This document shows, piece by piece, positions 8,298 to 15,775 of a stretch of DNA of 50,598 nucleotides. The DNA lies in NCBI GenBank assembly GCA_036378475.1, contig DASUWJ010000040.1, positions 1 to 50,598 on the forward strand. Reading direction: 5' to 3'. Source of the stretch: 13-2-20CM-68-14 sp036378475. GTDB lineage: Bacteria > Actinomycetota > Thermoleophilia > Gaiellales > Gaiellaceae. The translations under genes were made by a program, and so were the position numbers. Numbering within the stretch: the first letter of the stretch is position 1; each line of letters starts with the position of its first letter. The notes under the pieces are model-generated. The model did not search any database, had not been told where the DNA came from, and worked only from the letters and a program-made list of their open reading frames with translations.

Positions 8298-8303
8298 AAC
8301 CTA
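8298..8303 (-). promoter_or_regulatory. TANNNT -10 box upstream of the pyrG leader ORF
   Basis: TAGGTT (8303-8298) with an 8-nt gap to GTG 8289. A second TAGGTT copy (8297-8292) follows directly, making a tandem repeat. Confidence 0.5.
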
Positions 8304-8420
8304 GCACGGCGCCCCACGCACACGATCTGGCAGAGCCCTCATCCCGTCGAGATCCTAGGCGGCGAGCAGGACGGCAAATGCCGCCGATTCAGACGGGTCG
8401 GGAATCGCTCGCCGGTCGGC

Positions 8421-8849
8421 TCAAACCTGGCCCCCGGTCCGGCAGAGTGTCTGGAGCCGTGAGAGGGCCCTTTGCGGCAGCGACCGACCGAGTCCGCCGA
8501 GAAACGGAGCGCTCACCGTCAGCTCGACGCGTGTTCGGCCGGCCGACACCTCGGCCAGGCGAAGCTCGACATCTACCTTGCCCTCGACGAACTGCCACGT
8601 CGCGAGCTCGGGCCGGCGCACCTCGAGGAAGACCAGGTAGCCGGTCACATCGGGCTTTCGGCCGATGAAGACATTGGCCCGGCCCCGTGTCTGGATCCGC
8701 CACCTCGCTCCGGGGGCGAGGCCGCGCCGGTCGGGTTCCACCTCCCCGATCCCCGGCCACCAGCCGGCGAGGTTGGTTGGCTCGGCAAGGAAGGCCCAGA
8801 CCGTCTCCGGCGAGCCGATCAGCTCACGGGTCGCGCTGTAGGTCGGCAT
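8421..8849 (-). CDS. SRPBCC (START-like) domain protein
   Basis: A 142-residue protein with the N-terminal pattern of polyketide-cyclase/dehydrase-type SRPBCC domains: MPTYSATRELIGSPETVWAF, then LAEPTNLAGWWPGIGEVEPD, and alternating beta strands ending in a long C-terminal helix (RALSRLQTL). These domains bind hydrophobic ligands in a helix-grip pocket. GGAG immediately precedes the ATG; no -10 box at leaderless spacing is seen. It stands alone between recN and the pyrG unit. The ligand is unknown. Confidence 0.8.
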   Translation of the reverse strand: MPTYSATRELIGSPETVWAFLAEPTNLAGWWPGIGEVEPDRRGLAPGARWRIQTRGRANVFIGRKPDVTGYLVFLEVRRPELATWQFVEGKVDVELRLAEVSAGRTRVELTVSAPFLGGLGRSLPQRALSRLQTLCRTGGQV

Positions 8850-8916
8850 CTCCGTTTCGCATCGTCCCTGTTTCGACTCGCCCCCGCTCCGAGCTGTCCA
8901 ACCTGACCTGCGGAGG

Positions 8917-10548
8917 CTAGGTGCTCTGGACCGCGGCCAGGAACTCCTGGCCTCCGAGCATCCGTTCCAATTCCTTGCGCCGCTCCGAATCTACGAGCGG
9001 CTCGATGCTCGTATGCGTCGGATCGCCCATGAGCTTCTCGACCCGGAAGTGGCGTTGAGCGCGGCTCGCGATCTGGGGCAGGTGCGTGATGGTCACCACC
9101 TGCGCGCGCTCTCCCAGGCGTTCGAGCGTGGCTCCGACCGCATGTGCGGTCTGGCCGCCGATGCCGGCGTCGATCTCGTCGAAGACGAGCGTTTCGCCGC
9201 CGCCGACCGCCGCGATCGCGAGGGCGATGCGCGAGAGCTCGCCGCCGGACGCCGTCTCCGCAACCGGCGCAAACAACAGCCCGACATTCGGCCGGATCAG
9301 GAACGCGACCGTGTCGCTCCCCGTCGCGCCGAGATCGCGCTCGCCGAGCTCGACCCGGAACTCGCCCTCGCCGATACCGATCCCCTCGAGTTCCTCGGCG
9401 ACAGCCGTCGCGAACGACTCCGCCGCCGCCCGCCTCGCCTGCCGCAAGTCGCGCGCGAGCGTTTCCAGCCGCAGCTTGGCCGCCTCGAGGGCCTGCGCGC
9501 TGGCGGCGAGTGGATCCGAGCCGCTCTCGAGCGCAGCGAGCTCGGCCTCCGCCTCGCTGGCCCGTGTGAGCAGCTCCTCGTAGCTCGACGCGGAGAAGCG
9601 ATGCTTCGCCGTCGCGATCCGTTCGAGCTCTCCCTCGAGCTGCTCCAGGCGGTCCGGCTCGGCCTCGAGCGAGGCGAGGAAGCTCCGCAGATCCGTGGCC
9701 GACTCGCGCAGGCGCAGCTCGACGTCTCGCAGCTCGTCGCCAGTCCGTTGCAATTCCGGCGCGAGCGACTCGAGTGGCGCCAGCGAGCGCTCGGCCGCGG
9801 CCACGAGGGCAGCTGCGCCCGCACCGTCCTCGGGCGTCAGCCCCTCGACCGCCGCCCCGACGCCGGACACGAGCTCGGTCAGGTGACGCAGGCGCTCGCG
9901 CTCGGCCCGCAGGGCATCCTCGGCCCCCTGCTCCATCCCCGCGGTGTCCTCGACGAGCGCGCGCAGCTCCGCCAGCCGCTCGCCGATCGCCGTTGCGTCA
10001 CGAGAGAGTTCCTCGTGGCGTCGGGTCGCAGCCTGCAACTCCCGCCACGCGCCCCTGGCTTCGGCGCGCCGGCGCAGCTGCCCCTCGCCGCAGTAGGAAT
10101 CGAGCAGGTCGAGCTGGTACGCCGGGCGCGCGAGTCGGCGCTGCTCGAACTGGCCGGACATCGCGAGTAGCCGTTCTGCCGCCGCCGCGACATCGTCACG
10201 AGCCGCAGCACGTCCCCAGGCGTAGGCGCGCGTTCGGCCATCGGAAAAGACTCGGCGGGCGAGGACGAGCCCCTGCTCGTCGGCGGGCCGAAGCTCGAGA
10301 AGCGCCTCCAGGCCGTCTTCCTGGAGCAGACCGTCCGGCGGGTCGAGCTCGGCTTCGACGTAGGCCTCCTCGCCGTCGGAGCCGACGAGCGCCGCGTCGC
10401 CGCGGGAGCCGAGCAGGAGTCCGATCGCCTGGGCCAGGATCGTCTTGCCGGCGCCGGTCTCGCCGGTGATCGCGTTCAGACCCGGTCCGAACTCAAGCTC
10501 GGCGTCCCTGATCAGGACCAGGTTCTTGATCCGCAGGCGGCGCAACAC
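8917..10548 (-). CDS. recN: DNA repair protein RecN
   Basis: SMC-like ATPase acting in double-strand-break repair. The start GTG 10548 gives MLRRLRIKNLVLIRDAELEF, the exact family N-terminus, and TACCAT ends 8 nt before it. An upstream ATG at 10572 adds eight unrelated residues and is less likely. Walker A is AITGETGAGKTILAQA. The middle is a long Glu/Ala/Leu-rich coiled coil split by a hinge. The C-terminus has ASGGELSRIALAIAAV (signature) and LVFDEIDAGIGG (Walker B). At 543 residues it is normal length. It lies downstream of tlyA and nadK, as in the widespread tlyA-(argR)-recN order. Confidence 0.95.
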   Translation of the reverse strand: MLRRLRIKNLVLIRDAELEFGPGLNAITGETGAGKTILAQAIGLLLGSRGDAALVGSDGEEAYVEAELDPPDGLLQEDGLEALLELRPADEQGLVLARRVFSDGRTRAYAWGRAAARDDVAAAAERLLAMSGQFEQRRLARPAYQLDLLDSYCGEGQLRRRAEARGAWRELQAATRRHEELSRDATAIGERLAELRALVEDTAGMEQGAEDALRAERERLRHLTELVSGVGAAVEGLTPEDGAGAAALVAAAERSLAPLESLAPELQRTGDELRDVELRLRESATDLRSFLASLEAEPDRLEQLEGELERIATAKHRFSASSYEELLTRASEAEAELAALESGSDPLAASAQALEAAKLRLETLARDLRQARRAAAESFATAVAEELEGIGIGEGEFRVELGERDLGATGSDTVAFLIRPNVGLLFAPVAETASGGELSRIALAIAAVGGGETLVFDEIDAGIGGQTAHAVGATLERLGERAQVVTITHLPQIASRAQRHFRVEKLMGDPTHTSIEPLVDSERRKELERMLGGQEFLAAVQST

Positions 10549-10556
10549 CGGACCCG

Positions 10557-10562
10557 ATGGTA
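10557..10562 (-). promoter_or_regulatory. TANNNT -10 box of recN
   Basis: TACCAT (10562-10557) with an 8-nt gap to GTG 10548; it decides the start over the ATG at 10572. The rest of the nadK-recN spacer (10563-10692) shows no recognisable feature. Confidence 0.5.
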
Positions 10563-10692
10563 CGCACGGCATCGGAATGCGACTACGGCGCTTGCAGCCA
10601 GGCCTCCGGGTCGCTCCGGCAGGAGATCGGTTCCCATGCAGAGGCGCTTGATCCGCGCAGAAACGACGAACGCAGGCGGCGCCCCTCGCGGG

Positions 10693-11490
10693 TCAGGAGC
10701 CGAATGTTTCCCGGTAGCGGCTGAAGAACGTCGCTTCCGGCAGCGTGGCGAGCAGAGAGCTTCTGTCGCCAAGGCGAACGTCGACCCGCTCGCCGGGTTC
10801 GAGCGAGCCGACCGCGTGCCCGTCGACGATCACCGTCACGGATCCCCCGTCTGTCCGGTTCCAGACCGAAAGCTCGCGGCTTCTCGGCACGACCAGCGGC
10901 CGCGCGTGCAGCGAATGCGGCGCGACGAAGGTAATAGCCATCGCATCGAGCCCCCAGACGAGTACGGGGCCGCCGTTCGAGAGGTTGTACGCGGTCGAAC
11001 CCGAGGGCGTACAGCAGATCACGCCGTCGCAGGGCAGGACGCCGAGGTCCTCGCCTCCGAGCGCATAGGCAAGCTCGACCATCCGCCCGAGCGTCGAACT
11101 CGTGGCGACGCAGTCGTTCACGGCCGGCCACATCTCCTCGCCCAGCCGAACCTCCAGGGTCGACAGCTCGATCACTTCGTAGTCCCCCCCGAGCGCCCGC
11201 TGGAGTCCGGCCTCGAGCTCGTCTGCCTCGATCGAGGTCAGGAAACCGACCCGGCCGAAGTTGACGCCGATCACTGGGACGCCGGTGCCGAGGAAGCGGT
11301 GGAAGGCTCGCAGCATCGTGCCGTCACCGCCGAGCGTGACCGCGAGGTCGGCCTCCTCGTTTTCGCCCGCCGTCAGCTCCACTCCGGCCGACTCGGCGAG
11401 GCGCTGCAGCCGTACGAGCGCACCGGCGACTGTCGCGGCATCACCGTGGGTGACGACTGCCACGCGCCGCACTCGCTCAGCCGACTGCAT
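10693..11490 (-). CDS. nadK: NAD kinase
   Basis: Phosphorylates NAD to NADP. 265 residues from ATG 11490. The ATP-grasp-like catalytic loop is LAVTLGGDGTMLRAFH (GGDGT motif), with GVNFGRVGFLTSIE next. The second conserved Asn-acid pair reads AVNDCVAT where most enzymes have NE. The C-terminal beta domain has DGVICCTPSGSTAYNLSNGG. The start overlaps the end of tlyA by 14 bases; GTG at 11472 is an alternative but would trim the first beta strand. It is coupled with tlyA upstream and followed by recN. Confidence 0.94.
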   Translation of the reverse strand: MQSAERVRRVAVVTHGDAATVAGALVRLQRLAESAGVELTAGENEEADLAVTLGGDGTMLRAFHRFLGTGVPVIGVNFGRVGFLTSIEADELEAGLQRALGGDYEVIELSTLEVRLGEEMWPAVNDCVATSSTLGRMVELAYALGGEDLGVLPCDGVICCTPSGSTAYNLSNGGPVLVWGLDAMAITFVAPHSLHARPLVVPRSRELSVWNRTDGGSVTVIVDGHAVGSLEPGERVDVRLGDRSSLLATLPEATFFSRYRETFGS

Positions 11491-12238
11491 GTTCGATCCA
11501 CCCCTCGAGCTCGGGGCGGAGTCGGGCGTTGTCTCGCTGGACGAGGTGAAGGAAGAACTCACGATTCCCTTTCGGTCCTGGCAGCCCGGAGTCTACGACC
11601 CCGGATGTCTCGCCCTGCCACTCGATCGCGGCAGTGGCGACCTCCCGCAAGACGCGGGCCTGAACCGCACGATCCCGCACCACACCGCCGCGGACATAGG
11701 CCGCTCCCGCCTCGAACTGCGGCTTGACGAGTATGAGCGCCTGCCAGGGGCTCTGGGCGAGGCGAAGCAGCGGCGGCAGCACTGTGCGCGCGCTGATGAA
11801 GGAGACGTCACAGACGACGAGCTGAGGCGCAAAGGGAAGCTCCGTGACCGCGCGGGCGTTCGTCCGCTCGAGCACGGTGACGCGAGGATCGGCGCGGAGC
11901 CGCGGATGCAGCTGCCCGTAGCCGACGTCGAGCGCGATCACGCGCGCGGCACCCCGCTGGAGCAAGACGTCCGTGAAGCCGCCGGTCGAGGCGCCGACGT
12001 CGAGGCAGTTGGCCCCGCCCGGATAGACCGCAAAGGCATCGAGGGCATTCGCGAGCTTGACTCCACCTCTCGACACGTACGGGTCGCCGCCGGTGACCTC
12101 GATTGGCTCGGACTCGTCCACCTGCTCACCCGGCTTCTCGTGGCCGGGGACCCTGCCCGCGAGGATCAGTGCCTGGGCCTGCGCTCGGCTCTCGGCCAGC
12201 CCGCGCTCGACGAGGAGAAGGTCGAGGCGTTTCTTCAC
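11477..12238 (-). CDS. tlyA: TlyA family rRNA 2'-O-methyltransferase
   Basis: S4 RNA-binding domain plus FtsJ-type methyltransferase, 253 residues. The N-terminus VKKRLDLLLVERGLAESRAQ is the S4 motif. The methyltransferase part has CLDVGASTGGFTDVLLQRGA (SAM motif I), VVCDVSFISAR (catalytic Asp) and LILVKPQFEAG (catalytic Lys). Mycobacterial TlyA modifies 16S and 23S rRNA and affects capreomycin sensitivity; the same role here is inference. The start is GTG 12238, where the S4 domain begins; the frame continues to 12436 but lies on the opposite GNAT gene. It is followed by nadK and recN. Confidence 0.93.
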   Translation of the reverse strand: MKKRLDLLLVERGLAESRAQAQALILAGRVPGHEKPGEQVDESEPIEVTGGDPYVSRGGVKLANALDAFAVYPGGANCLDVGASTGGFTDVLLQRGAARVIALDVGYGQLHPRLRADPRVTVLERTNARAVTELPFAPQLVVCDVSFISARTVLPPLLRLAQSPWQALILVKPQFEAGAAYVRGGVVRDRAVQARVLREVATAAIEWQGETSGVVDSGLPGPKGNREFFLHLVQRDNARLRPELEGWIEHAVG

Positions 12239-12243
12239 GCTCC

Positions 12244-12249
12244 TATGAT
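12244..12249 (+). promoter_or_regulatory. TANNNT -10 box of the GNAT gene
   Basis: TATGAT with a 7-nt gap to GTG 12257, inside the 18-base spacer between the divergent tlyA and GNAT starts. Confidence 0.5.
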
Positions 12250-12256
12250 CGCGGTC

Positions 12257-12760
12257 GTGGCCATCCTGAAGGGAGAACACGTGCTCCTGCGCCCGCTCGA
12301 GCCGGGTGACGTGCCGCGCCTCGTCGAGATCGGCTCGGAGCCGGATGTCGCTCGCTGGTGGGGCACGGTCACAGCCGACTACGTGCTCGCGCTGGCCGAG
12401 GGGAAAGAGGAGGAGACCGGCTTCGCGGTCGAACACGAGGGAGCGCTAGTCGGACTCGCCCAGTTCTCCGAGCCCGGCGAGGGCGACTTCAAGCACGCCA
12501 GCATCGACCTGTTTCTGACCTCGTCACTCCACGGCCGCGGGCTCGGCCGAGACGTCGTTCGGACGCTTGCGCGCTGGCTCGTCGCCGAGCGCGGCCACCA
12601 CCGCCTGACGATCGACCCCGCGCGAGACAATGAGCAGGCGATCCGCGCCTACGAGGCGGTCGGCTTCAGGCAAGTCGGTGTCCTACGGAGCTATTGGCGG
12701 GACCCGAGCGGCCGCTGGCGGGACGGTCTGCTGCTCGACCTGCTCGCCGACGAACTCTAG
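12257..12760 (+). CDS. GNAT-family N-acetyltransferase
   Basis: Acetyl-CoA-dependent acyltransferase, 167 residues from GTG 12257 (or 171 from ATG 12245; the -10 spacing favours the GTG). It starts MAILKGEHVLLRPLEPGDVP. It has ARWWG near residue 35, strand LVGLAQFS, the acetyl-CoA loop SSLHGRGLGRDVVRTLARWL (Q/RxxGxG/A type), and DPARDNEQAIRAYEAVGFRQVG. The WW segment and C-terminal YWRDPSGRWRDGLLL resemble RimJ/AAC(6')-like enzymes. No resistance function can be claimed. It is divergent from tlyA and convergent with ispA, interrupting the ispA-tlyA order seen in other bacteria. Confidence 0.86.
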   Translation: MAILKGEHVLLRPLEPGDVPRLVEIGSEPDVARWWGTVTADYVLALAEGKEEETGFAVEHEGALVGLAQFSEPGEGDFKHASIDLFLTSSLHGRGLGRDVVRTLARWLVAERGHHRLTIDPARDNEQAIRAYEAVGFRQVGVLRSYWRDPSGRWRDGLLLDLLADEL

Positions 12761-12762
12761 GG

Positions 12763-12774
12763 GGCTTCGAAGCC
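12763..12774. terminator. Palindrome between convergent GNAT and ispA genes
   Basis: GGCTTCGAAGCC, a perfect 12-base palindrome (stem GGCT/AGCC, loop TCGA), fills the 20-base convergent gap. No T-tract. Possible bidirectional terminator. Confidence 0.4.
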
Positions 12775-12780
12775 GAGGGT

Positions 12781-13551
12781 TCAGGCTGTCCGCGTTGCCA
12801 GGCCGCTGACGATCTCTTCTAGGACCGAGGTGTCCGCATCGATCTGGGCGAGGCGCGCGTAGGCGCGGCCCGCGGCCTCGTCCGCGATGCGGCGGGCTCC
12901 CTCCTCCCCGTGGCTCAACACGTAGCCGTCTCCGTCCAGAATGTCGTCAACGGCCTGAAAGAGCAGACCGAGCTCCTCAGCGAACGCACGCCAGGGCGCT
13001 TGCTCGGGCTCCGGCAGTCCGGCCACCCAGAGGGCACAGACGACCGAGGCATAGAAGAGCCGGCCGGTCTTCAGGCGGTGGACCGCCTCGAGATCGTCGC
13101 TCAGGCCCTTCGTGTCGACGTGCTGGCCCCCGATCATCCCGAGCGTCGCCTGGACGAGTTCGCGCGCCACGTTCGGACTCGGGTACGAGAGCGCGAGCCG
13201 GCATGCTTCCGCCAGTAGGGCGTCCCCCGCGAGGATCGCCGTCGCCTCGTCGAATTGGGCCCACGTGCTTGCCCGCCCGCGCCGCAGCTCGTCGTTGTCG
13301 AGCGCGGGCAGGTCGTCATGGACGAGCGAAAAGCTGTGCACGAGCTCGAGCGCCGCCCCGGCCGGCAGGAGGGCTTCGGCCTCGCAGCCCGCCGCCTCCC
13401 CGCTCGCCAGGCAAAGGAGCGGCCGAATTCGCTTACCGCCGCCGGAGACCGCATAGCGGATCGGCTCGGCGAGCCCGCCGAGTTCCGGCGTCAGCGCGAG
13501 CTCCTCGAGGTAGAACTCGATCAGGCGGAGCAGCTCCTCCGGCGAGCTCAT
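12781..13551 (-). CDS. ispA: Polyprenyl (farnesyl/geranylgeranyl) diphosphate synthase
   Basis: Head-to-tail prenyltransferase of 256 residues condensing IPP with allylic diphosphates. It has SGGGKRIRPLLCL (substrate Lys/Arg), the first Asp-rich motif LVHDDLPALDNDELRRG (DDxxxxD type), GQHVDTKG, LKTGRLFYASV and the second Asp-rich motif FQAVDDILD. The DDxxxxD form and short length fit bacterial FPP/GGPP synthases. ATG 13551 overlaps the stop of the preceding 60-aa ORF (ATGA). The position after nusB and an xseB-like ORF matches the classical xseB-ispA pair. Chain length of the product cannot be read reliably. Confidence 0.93.
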   Translation of the reverse strand: MSSPEELLRLIEFYLEELALTPELGGLAEPIRYAVSGGGKRIRPLLCLASGEAAGCEAEALLPAGAALELVHSFSLVHDDLPALDNDELRRGRASTWAQFDEATAILAGDALLAEACRLALSYPSPNVARELVQATLGMIGGQHVDTKGLSDDLEAVHRLKTGRLFYASVVCALWVAGLPEPEQAPWRAFAEELGLLFQAVDDILDGDGYVLSHGEEGARRIADEAAGRAYARLAQIDADTSVLEEIVSGLATRTA

Positions 13552-13730
13552 TCTCCTGCCTCCTTCTTCGCCCGAGTGAGCTCCACTTCGACCTCTTTCG
13601 CGATCTCCGCCAGCTCGGAGAGGATCTCGATCGCCCGGTCTGGATCCTGGGTCGACTCGAGCTCCTGCCGTGTCCGCTCGAGCCGCTCGAGGAGGCTCTC
13701 GGCTCGCTTCAAGGCGTCTTCAGAGTTCAC
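13548..13730 (-). CDS. 60-aa coiled-coil protein at the xseB position
   Basis: MNSEDALKRAESLLERLERT continues into a helical Glu/Lys-rich protein with DRAIEILSELAEIAKEVEVE. GTG 13730 overlaps the nusB stop (GTGA) and its own stop overlaps the ispA start (ATGA), so it is firmly embedded in the operon. Size, helicity and location between nusB and ispA match exonuclease VII small subunit XseB, but the usual YEEG-type motif is not evident and no xseA is present in the window. Called a real gene with high confidence and XseB with low confidence. Confidence 0.75.
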   Translation of the reverse strand: MNSEDALKRAESLLERLERTRQELESTQDPDRAIEILSELAEIAKEVEVELTRAKKEAGE

Positions 13731-14110
13731 GCGACCTCTTGCTCGCGGGCGATCCGGCCCAGGATCCCGTTCACGAGCCGTCCGGCATCCTCGCTCGCAT
13801 ACCGCTTGGCCAGAGTCACGGCCTCGTCGATCGCGACCTCGAGGGGCACGCTCCCCGTCTCGAGCTCGTAGGCCGCCAAGCGCAGGATGTTCCGCTCGAC
13901 GGCGCCGAGTCGGTCGGCCGTCCAGCTCTCGGCCGCGGCGGTGATCCGGGCATCGAGCTCCGCCACGCGCGCCGAGACGGCCTCGGCGGTCTCGCGCGCG
14001 AACTCGTCGACCTCGCCCTCGTAGAGCGAGGCGAGCGGCTGCCCGGTCACATCCCACTGGTAGAGGAGAAAGAAGGCGGTGCGGCGCGAGGCGCGGCGGC
14101 TGAGCGTCAT
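13727..14110 (-). CDS. nusB: Transcription antitermination factor NusB
   Basis: All-helical RNA-binding factor that with S10/NusE supports antitermination of rRNA transcription. 127 residues from ATG 14110: MTLSRRASRRTAFFLLYQWD, an Arg-rich first helix followed by AFFLLYQ, then AESWTADRLGAVERNILRLA and LEVAIDEAVTLAKRYASEDA, all family signatures. ATG overlaps the Asp23-family stop (ATGA). A further-upstream reading (14164) is only a frame extension. Confidence 0.94.
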   Translation of the reverse strand: MTLSRRASRRTAFFLLYQWDVTGQPLASLYEGEVDEFARETAEAVSARVAELDARITAAAESWTADRLGAVERNILRLAAYELETGSVPLEVAIDEAVTLAKRYASEDAGRLVNGILGRIAREQEVA

Positions 14111-14418
14111 CGCTCGACGAGCTCCTCGACAGAGACGTCCACGCCTCGAACCTCGAGGCCACACATCTCGTGCAGGGTACGGCCGACGGATTCCTGGACG
14201 GCCCGGGTCAGCTCGGGCAGGACCGCGCCGTAGCGGACGGCCAGCTGAAGCGAGACCGCGGCGCCGCCCTCAGCGAGGGAGATCTCGACCGCGCGCCGCG
14301 GGCGGCGGACGCGGGCGCCGTCGACGAGTTCCGCCGCCGAGACGACGAGGCGCGCGAGCGTCGCGGCAGGGATCGAGATCGTGCCGCTCGCCTCCTCGAG
14401 TAGGAGCTCCTCGCTCAT
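14107..14418 (-). CDS. Asp23/Gls24 family envelope stress protein
   Basis: 103 residues from ATG 14418: MSEELLLEEASGTISIPAAT followed by LARLVVSAAELVDGARV, VEISLAEGGAAVSLQLAVRY and QESVGRTLHEMCGLEVRGVD VSVEEL. This is the Asp23 (DUF322) pattern, including the terminal V-x-V strand. B. subtilis YqhY occupies the identical position between accC and nusB, and its loss there perturbs acetyl-CoA carboxylase, so a modulatory role on lipid synthesis is a fair inference. It is coupled by ATGA at both ends. Confidence 0.87.
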   Translation of the reverse strand: MSEELLLEEASGTISIPAATLARLVVSAAELVDGARVRRPRRAVEISLAEGGAAVSLQLAVRYGAVLPELTRAVQESVGRTLHEMCGLEVRGVDVSVEELVER

Positions 14419-15773
14419 CCGGCGCCAAGGGCGCTCAGGCGCCGCCCCGTCTCCTCGAAAAACGAGGTCGAGTAGCGCCCGCTCGAGAACTCCTCGGTGC
14501 GCAGGATCTCGATCGCCGCCTCGCGGGTCGTGGGTACTCCCTCGACGACGAGCTCGCCGAGCGCCCGGAGGGCCCGGGCGATCGCGCCCGGGCGGTCCTC
14601 GTCCCAGACGATCAGCTTGCCGAGCAGCGAGTCGTAGAAGGGCGGCACCGTGTAGCCGTCCTCGATGAAGGTGTCCAGCCGAACGCCCGGGCCAAGTGGC
14701 GGCCGAAAAGCGGTGATCAGCCCCGGGGCCGGCGCGAAATCGCGCGCCGGGTCCTTGGCGTTGATCCGGACCTCGATCGCGTGGCCGCGGCGCGCTGCGC
14801 GGCCGGCCGCGGAGAGACGCTCGCCCGCGGCGACGCGGAGCTGCTCCCGGACGAGGTCGATCCCGGTCACGAGCTCGGAGACCGGGTGCTCGACCTGCAG
14901 CCGGGCATTCAGCTCGATGAAGTAGAAGCTCTGGTCGGGCCCGAGCAAAAACTCGAACGTGCCGGCGTTTCGGTAGCCGATCCGCTGCGCTGCCCGCTCG
15001 GCCGCCTCCTCCATCGCCTCTCGCGTCTCGGCCGAGAGAGCGGCCGAGGGCGACTCCTCGATCAGCTTTTGGTGACGGCGCTGGATCGAGCACTCGCGCT
15101 CGCCGAGCGTCAGCAGATTGCCTTGGCCATCGGCGAGTACCTGGATCTCCACGTGCCGGGCGGGCCGGACGAGCTTCTCGAGGTAGAGGCTCGGGTCGCC
15201 GAAGGACGCCTCGGCCTCCGCCGCGGCGGTCTGGAACGATCGCTCGAGCTCCTCCTCTCGGTCCACGACCCGCATCCCCTTGCCGCCGCCGCCGGCCGCC
15301 GCCTTGAGCAGGACGGGATAGCCGAGCTCGGCCGCAACCGAGCGCGCCTCGCCTGGCTCGACCTCGCCCTCGCTCCCCGGCACGAGCGGCACGCCCGCCG
15401 CGGCGAGTTCCCGCTTTGCCTTCACCTTGTCGCCCATCCGGGCCATCACCTCGGCCGGCGGACCGACGAAGACGAGCTCGTTCTCCTCGCAGGCCGAGAC
15501 GAAGGCCGGGCTCTCGGCGAGGAAGCCGTAGCCCGGATGCACGGCCTCGCAGCCGGTCGTCTCGGCCGCGGCGACGACGGAGGGGATGTTCAGGTAGCTG
15601 CGGGCGGCAGGCGCGGGGCCGATACAGACCGCGCGGTCGGCCAGCCGAACGTGCAGGGAGCCGGCGTCCGCGGTCGAGTAGACGGCGACGGCCTCGGCTT
15701 CGAGCTCGTGCAGGGCGCGGATCACCCGGACGGCGATCTCGCCACGGTTGGCTACGAGGACGCGCGAGAACAC
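14415..15773 (-). CDS. accC: Biotin carboxylase
   Basis: ATP-dependent carboxylation of biotin on the carrier protein, first half of acetyl-CoA (or related acyl-CoA/pyruvate) carboxylase. 452 residues: MFSRVLVANRGEIAVRVIRA, HPGYGFLAES, VLLKAAAGGGGKGMRVVD (glycine-rich ATP lid), QKLIEESPS, FIELNARLQVEHPVSELVTG (catalytic Glu/Asn/Arg/Gln-Val-Glu-His) and GHAIEVRINAKDP. It lies 2 bases downstream of the BCCP-containing fusion, so carrier and carboxylase are made together. No accA/accD carboxyltransferase is in the window. Confidence 0.96.
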   Translation of the reverse strand: MFSRVLVANRGEIAVRVIRALHELEAEAVAVYSTADAGSLHVRLADRAVCIGPAPAARSYLNIPSVVAAAETTGCEAVHPGYGFLAESPAFVSACEENELVFVGPPAEVMARMGDKVKAKRELAAAGVPLVPGSEGEVEPGEARSVAAELGYPVLLKAAAGGGGKGMRVVDREEELERSFQTAAAEAEASFGDPSLYLEKLVRPARHVEIQVLADGQGNLLTLGERECSIQRRHQKLIEESPSAALSAETREAMEEAAERAAQRIGYRNAGTFEFLLGPDQSFYFIELNARLQVEHPVSELVTGIDLVREQLRVAAGERLSAAGRAARRGHAIEVRINAKDPARDFAPAPGLITAFRPPLGPGVRLDTFIEDGYTVPPFYDSLLGKLIVWDEDRPGAIARALRALGELVVEGVPTTREAAIEILRTEEFSSGRYSTSFFEETGRRLSALGAG

Positions 15774-15775
15774 GG

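Noticed and set aside
10549..10692. Short open frames in the nadK-recN gap on the minus strand.
   Set aside because: No coupling, no recognisable protein, and the recN -10 box sits in the gap.
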